Shown: positions 7,002 through 7,706 of the stretch, piece after piece
Numbering within the stretch: position 1 is the stretch's first letter
Layout: the number at the start of each line of letters is the position of its first letter
From: Pseudorhodobacter sp.
GTDB taxonomy: Bacteria > Pseudomonadota > Alphaproteobacteria > Rhodobacterales > Rhodobacteraceae
Direction: 5' to 3'
Length of the DNA stretch: 7,706 nucleotides
NCBI GenBank assembly: GCA_014378345.1
Contig: JACMNW010000408.1
Location: 1-7,706, forward strand
The notes under the pieces: model-generated
What the model saw: only the letters and a program-made list of their open reading frames with translations
Databases searched by the model: none
Told to the model about the DNA's origin: nothing
Translations under genes and position numbers: made by a program

Positions 7002-7030
7002 AAGATATGCCCAAGATTCGGTTTGGTCAA
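7002..7030 (-). promoter_or_regulatory. nrdJ: Predicted nrdJ promoter
   Basis: On the minus strand TTGACC (7030-7025) and TATCTT (7007-7002) are separated by 17 nt. The start site would be near 6995, giving a leader of about 48 nt. That is too short for a cobalamin riboswitch, and none was recognised. The element is back to back with the DUF1489 promoter. Confidence 0.55.
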
Positions 7031-7054
7031 CGACGGATAGCCCACTGCGTCAAC

Positions 7055-7082
7055 TTGAACTGGACCACAATTGGCTTACTAT
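7055..7082 (+). promoter_or_regulatory. Predicted promoter of the DUF1489 gene
   Basis: TTGAAC (7055-7060) and TACTAT (7077-7082) are 16 nt apart. The start site would be near 7089, leaving about 19 nt before the proposed GTG. The two divergent -35 elements are 24 bp apart, so a protein bound between them could affect both nrdJ and this gene. Confidence 0.5.
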
Positions 7083-7107
7083 CTTAGATCAAGTCGATGG
7101 GGGAATC

Positions 7108-7539
7108 GTGGCAGAGTTCATCAATATTCTAAAGCTGTGCGTCGGGGCTGAATCGGTTGAGGATCTGACCGAATGGCAGAAAAGCCACCGGGACCGCTGG
7201 CCTGCGGGAACGTCGATGCATGTCACCCGCATGTGGCCAAAGCGCGAAACAGAGGTGACGGGTGGTGGGTCGCTTTATTGGGTGATCAAGGGTGTGGTTC
7301 TGGCCCGGCAGCGCATTCTGCGCCTGGAAGAGGTGTTCGGTGCGGATGGCATTCGCCGCTGTGGGCTGGTGCTGGGTGCAGACGTGATACGCACCGAACC
7401 CGCGCCGCGTAGGCCGTTTCAGGGCTGGCGGTATCTGGAGGCTGCGGAAAGCCCGCGCGATTTGCCCAAAGGCCGGGCGAAAGAGGAGGCATTACCACCG
7501 GAGCTGGCCCGCGCTTTGGCGGATATTGGGCTACGGTAG
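7108..7539 (+). CDS. DUF1489 family protein
   Basis: A 143-residue cytosolic protein of the alphaproteobacterial DUF1489 family, which has no known function as far as I know. Conserved-looking blocks are ILKLCVGAESVEDL (residues 6-19), HVTRMWPKR (37-45), GGSLYWVIKGVVLARQRIL (51-69), DGIRRCGLVL (77-86) and RTEPAPRRPFQGWRYLE (93-109). No signal peptide, membrane segment or catalytic motif stands out. The frame is open back to 6937, but that stretch overlaps the nrdJ start and both promoters and does not resemble the family. The GTG at 7108 is therefore chosen, preceded by the G-rich GGGGGA (7099-7104). This spacing is tight, so the start is less certain than the frame. The gene is divergent from nrdJ, but a functional link is not implied. 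Confidence 0.82.
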   Translation: MAEFINILKLCVGAESVEDLTEWQKSHRDRWPAGTSMHVTRMWPKRETEVTGGGSLYWVIKGVVLARQRILRLEEVFGADGIRRCGLVLGADVIRTEPAPRRPFQGWRYLEAAESPRDLPKGRAKEEALPPELARALADIGLR

Positions 7540-7544
7540 AGGGC

Positions 7545-7598
7545 GATCTTCAAGCCCTGAGGCTTTCATCGCGAAGATGGCCTGCGGGGGGGGCTTGA
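7545..7598. terminator. Nested inverted repeats after DUF1489, possible terminator
   Basis: Three nested repeats follow the stop codon. AAGCC-CTGA-GGCTT (7552-7565) is the inner hairpin and is followed by TTC. ATCTTC (7546-7551) pairs with GAAGAT (7573-7578). TCAAGCCC (7550-7557) can instead pair with GGGCTTGA (7591-7598). A run of eight Gs lies at 7586-7593. There is no good U-run in either direction, so terminator function is only a suggestion based on the convergent position. Confidence 0.35.
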
Positions 7599-7609
7599 GG
7601 AGCAGCCCG

Positions 7610-7706
7610 TCAGATCTGAAATTCTGCCAGCCCCAAACGCGATGACAGGTTAGCAAGCGTTGCTGTGCTGGCCGAAGTCCAATCCGCCGATTTGGCCCCG
7701 TACAGC
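7610..7706 (-). CDS. Possible C-terminal end of an unidentified protein
   Basis: On the minus strand a frame enters from beyond the window and ends at TGA (7612-7610) after 31 codons. The peptide runs LYGAKSADWTSAS near its visible start and ends RLGLAEFQI. Codon choice looks like that of the neighbours, with many G or C third positions, and convergence with DUF1489 is sensible. A 31-codon open stretch can easily arise by chance, however. I do not recognise a family. Confidence 0.35.
   Translation of the reverse strand, partial: LYGAKSADWTSASTATLANLSSRLGLAEFQI

Noticed and set aside
6947..7060. NrdR box or cobalamin riboswitch before nrdJ
   Set aside because: No pair of NrdR-like palindromes was seen, and the 48-nt predicted leader is too short for a B12 riboswitch.
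5960..7087. Plus-strand open frame of about 375 codons, and another at 4580-5569
   Set aside because: Both lie opposite nrdJ, whose catalytic motifs are intact on the minus strand. The peptides are low-complexity and His/Gly/Arg-rich, as expected of antisense shadow frames.
6937..7107. 57-codon N-terminal extension of the DUF1489 protein
   Set aside because: It overlaps the nrdJ start codon and covers both predicted promoters. The family-like sequence begins only near residue 58 of the extended frame.
1..7706. Mobile elements, CRISPR arrays, tRNA or rRNA genes, defence or toxin-antitoxin systems
   Set aside because: Reading both strands showed no transposase or integrase motifs, no regularly spaced repeats, no cloverleaf or rRNA sequence, and no gene pair of such a system. 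Most of the window is occupied by ordinary chromosomal genes.

Overview
The window looks like ordinary chromosome from an alphaproteobacterium, most likely Rhodobacteraceae (Roseobacter group). This rests on the gene set and protein style: a B12-dependent class II ribonucleotide reductase, a Cys-free S4, a Hint-domain protein of the kind common in this family, and a DUF1489 protein. GC is moderately high, and promoters have a strong TTGAC-type -35 element. No mobile element, CRISPR array, tRNA or rRNA was seen. Taxonomy and product names rest on remembered family features, not on a search.

Layout: six genes run leftwards on the minus strand. In order of transcription they are nrdJ (6946-4661), a ketopantoate-reductase family gene (4595-3639), a Hint-domain gene (3454-2387), rpsD (2233-1613), a YqhA/UPF0114 membrane protein gene (1538-1005), and hisC (from 919, leaving the window at base 1). 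One gene, a DUF1489 protein (7108-7539), runs rightwards and is divergent from nrdJ. A short possible gene end on the minus strand (7610-7706) converges on it. Only two intergenic regions carry clear intrinsic terminators, after the Hint gene (2323-2348) and after rpsD (1567-1588). Promoter-like elements are seen before nrdJ, DUF1489, rpsD and, less clearly, the Hint gene.

The genes do not form one pathway. They cover deoxyribonucleotide synthesis (NrdJ), possible pantothenate/CoA synthesis (PanE-like), 30S assembly (S4), and histidine or aromatic amino-acid transamination (HisC), with three proteins of unknown or poorly known role.

The most unusual feature is the Hint-rpsD junction. The best rpsD promoter lies between the Hint stop codon and the Hint terminator. 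Its predicted start site falls one or two bases before the terminator hairpin, so rpsD mRNA would begin with a complete intrinsic terminator, followed by a structured leader. I found no evidence of a wholly new multi-gene system.
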